A program made the position numbers and the translations under genes. The notes beneath the pieces are model-generated. The model did no database searches. It was not told the DNA's origin and saw only the letters and a program-made list of their open reading frames with translations. Shown piece by piece: positions 5,492 through 5,882 of a DNA stretch of 5,882 nt (position 1 is the first letter of the stretch; each line of letters starts with the position of its first letter). The stretch covers positions 1 to 5,882 of the forward strand of contig CAMPBJ010000066.1 of NCBI GenBank assembly GCA_946637575.1, given 5' to 3'. Origin of the DNA: an uncultured Clostridia bacterium (lineage in GTDB: Bacteria > Bacillota > Clostridia > Christensenellales > Borkfalkiaceae).

Positions 5492-5882
5492 ATGAGCCAG
5501 ATCGACGACAAACTTAAACTTCTGCCGACTTCCCCCGGCGTGTACGTTATGCTTGACGACAAGGGGCAGATTATCTACGTCGGTAAGGCGAAAAACCTTA
5601 AAAACAGGGTAAGGCAGTATTTTTTCAATACCGAAAAGACCGAAAAGGTCGCCGCGATGGTGAAAAATATCGCCGACTTTTACTATATCATCGCCCCGAG
5701 CGAGATCGACGCTTTGTCGTTAGAAAACAACCTTATAAAGAAGAACAAGCCGAGATATAATATCCTTCTTAAAGACGACAAGACATACCCTTATATAAAG
5801 ACGGACTTAAAAGAGGTTTTCCCCACTTTTAAAATAACCCGCAAAGTAAAAAAGGACGGGGCAAGGTACTTCGGGCCGTTTA
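5492..5882 (+). CDS. uvrC: Excinuclease ABC subunit C, N-terminal part (3' end beyond window)
   Basis: UvrC is the nuclease of the UvrABC nucleotide excision repair complex, cutting on both sides of a lesion marked by UvrA and UvrB. Only the first 130 of about 600 codons are visible, with no stop before the window ends. The GIY-YIG endonuclease domain, which makes the 3' incision, is complete enough to read: [10 protein letters not shown] (11-20) with Tyr18, [18 protein letters not shown] (27-44) with Tyr29, Lys32 and Arg39, and [20 protein letters not shown] with the catalytic-type Glu78. [11 protein letters not shown] (93-103) is also a UvrC signature. The ATG at 5492 fits the family N-terminus ([12 protein letters not shown]). 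No Shine-Dalgarno sequence precedes it, unlike every other gene here, which fits a leaderless message. Any read-through from the ArsR-type gene would reach it after 39 bases. Confidence 0.97.
   Translation, partial: MSQIDDKLKLLPTSPGVYVMLDDKGQIIYVGKAKNLKNRVRQYFFNTEKTEKVAAMVKNIADFYYIIAPSEIDALSLENNLIKKNKPRYNILLKDDKTYPYIKTDLKEVFPTFKITRKVKKDGARYFGPF

Overview
The window looks like chromosomal DNA from a Gram-positive bacterium of the Bacillota, most likely a Clostridia-type anaerobe. The reasons are strong AGGAGG-type ribosome binding sites, sigma-A type promoters with close-to-consensus hexamers, intrinsic terminators with A/T-flanked stems, and a gene set (M29 aminopeptidase, Ade-type adenine deaminase, YwlG/UPF0340 protein) that is common in that phylum. 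A finer placement is not supported. There are no tRNA or rRNA genes, no insertion sequences, no CRISPR array and no sign of recent transfer.

Layout from left to right. An M29 metal-dependent aminopeptidase, cut off at its 5' end by the window edge, runs rightward (2-952). A textbook promoter then drives a monocistronic glyceraldehyde-3-phosphate dehydrogenase gene (gap, 1040-2101). A bidirectional terminator (2131-2157) separates gap from the convergent adenine deaminase gene ade (2192-3991, minus strand). Ade and a UPF0340/YwlG-like gene (4166-4705) are transcribed divergently from two readable promoters, with A/T-rich inverted repeats between them. Two back-to-back hairpin terminators (4737-4774 and 4801-4838) follow. 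The second ends a very small minus-strand gene (4843-5001) for a 52-residue, leucine-rich hydrophobic protein with a GTG start and an excellent ribosome binding site. That gene diverges from an ArsR-family repressor gene (5120-5452), whose -10 box lies inside a 26-bp imperfect inverted repeat that looks like an autoregulatory operator. The window ends in the first 130 codons of uvrC (5492 onward), which has its own promoter placed so close to the ATG that its transcript is probably leaderless.

Functionally these are mostly independent housekeeping genes: peptide breakdown, glycolysis, purine salvage and nucleotide excision repair. Each has its own promoter, so this is not one operon. The least ordinary part is 4800-5500: the unannotated-looking small hydrophobic protein, the divergent ArsR-type regulator that has lost the usual metal-binding residues, and the apparently leaderless uvrC. 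I see no large novel multi-gene system here.
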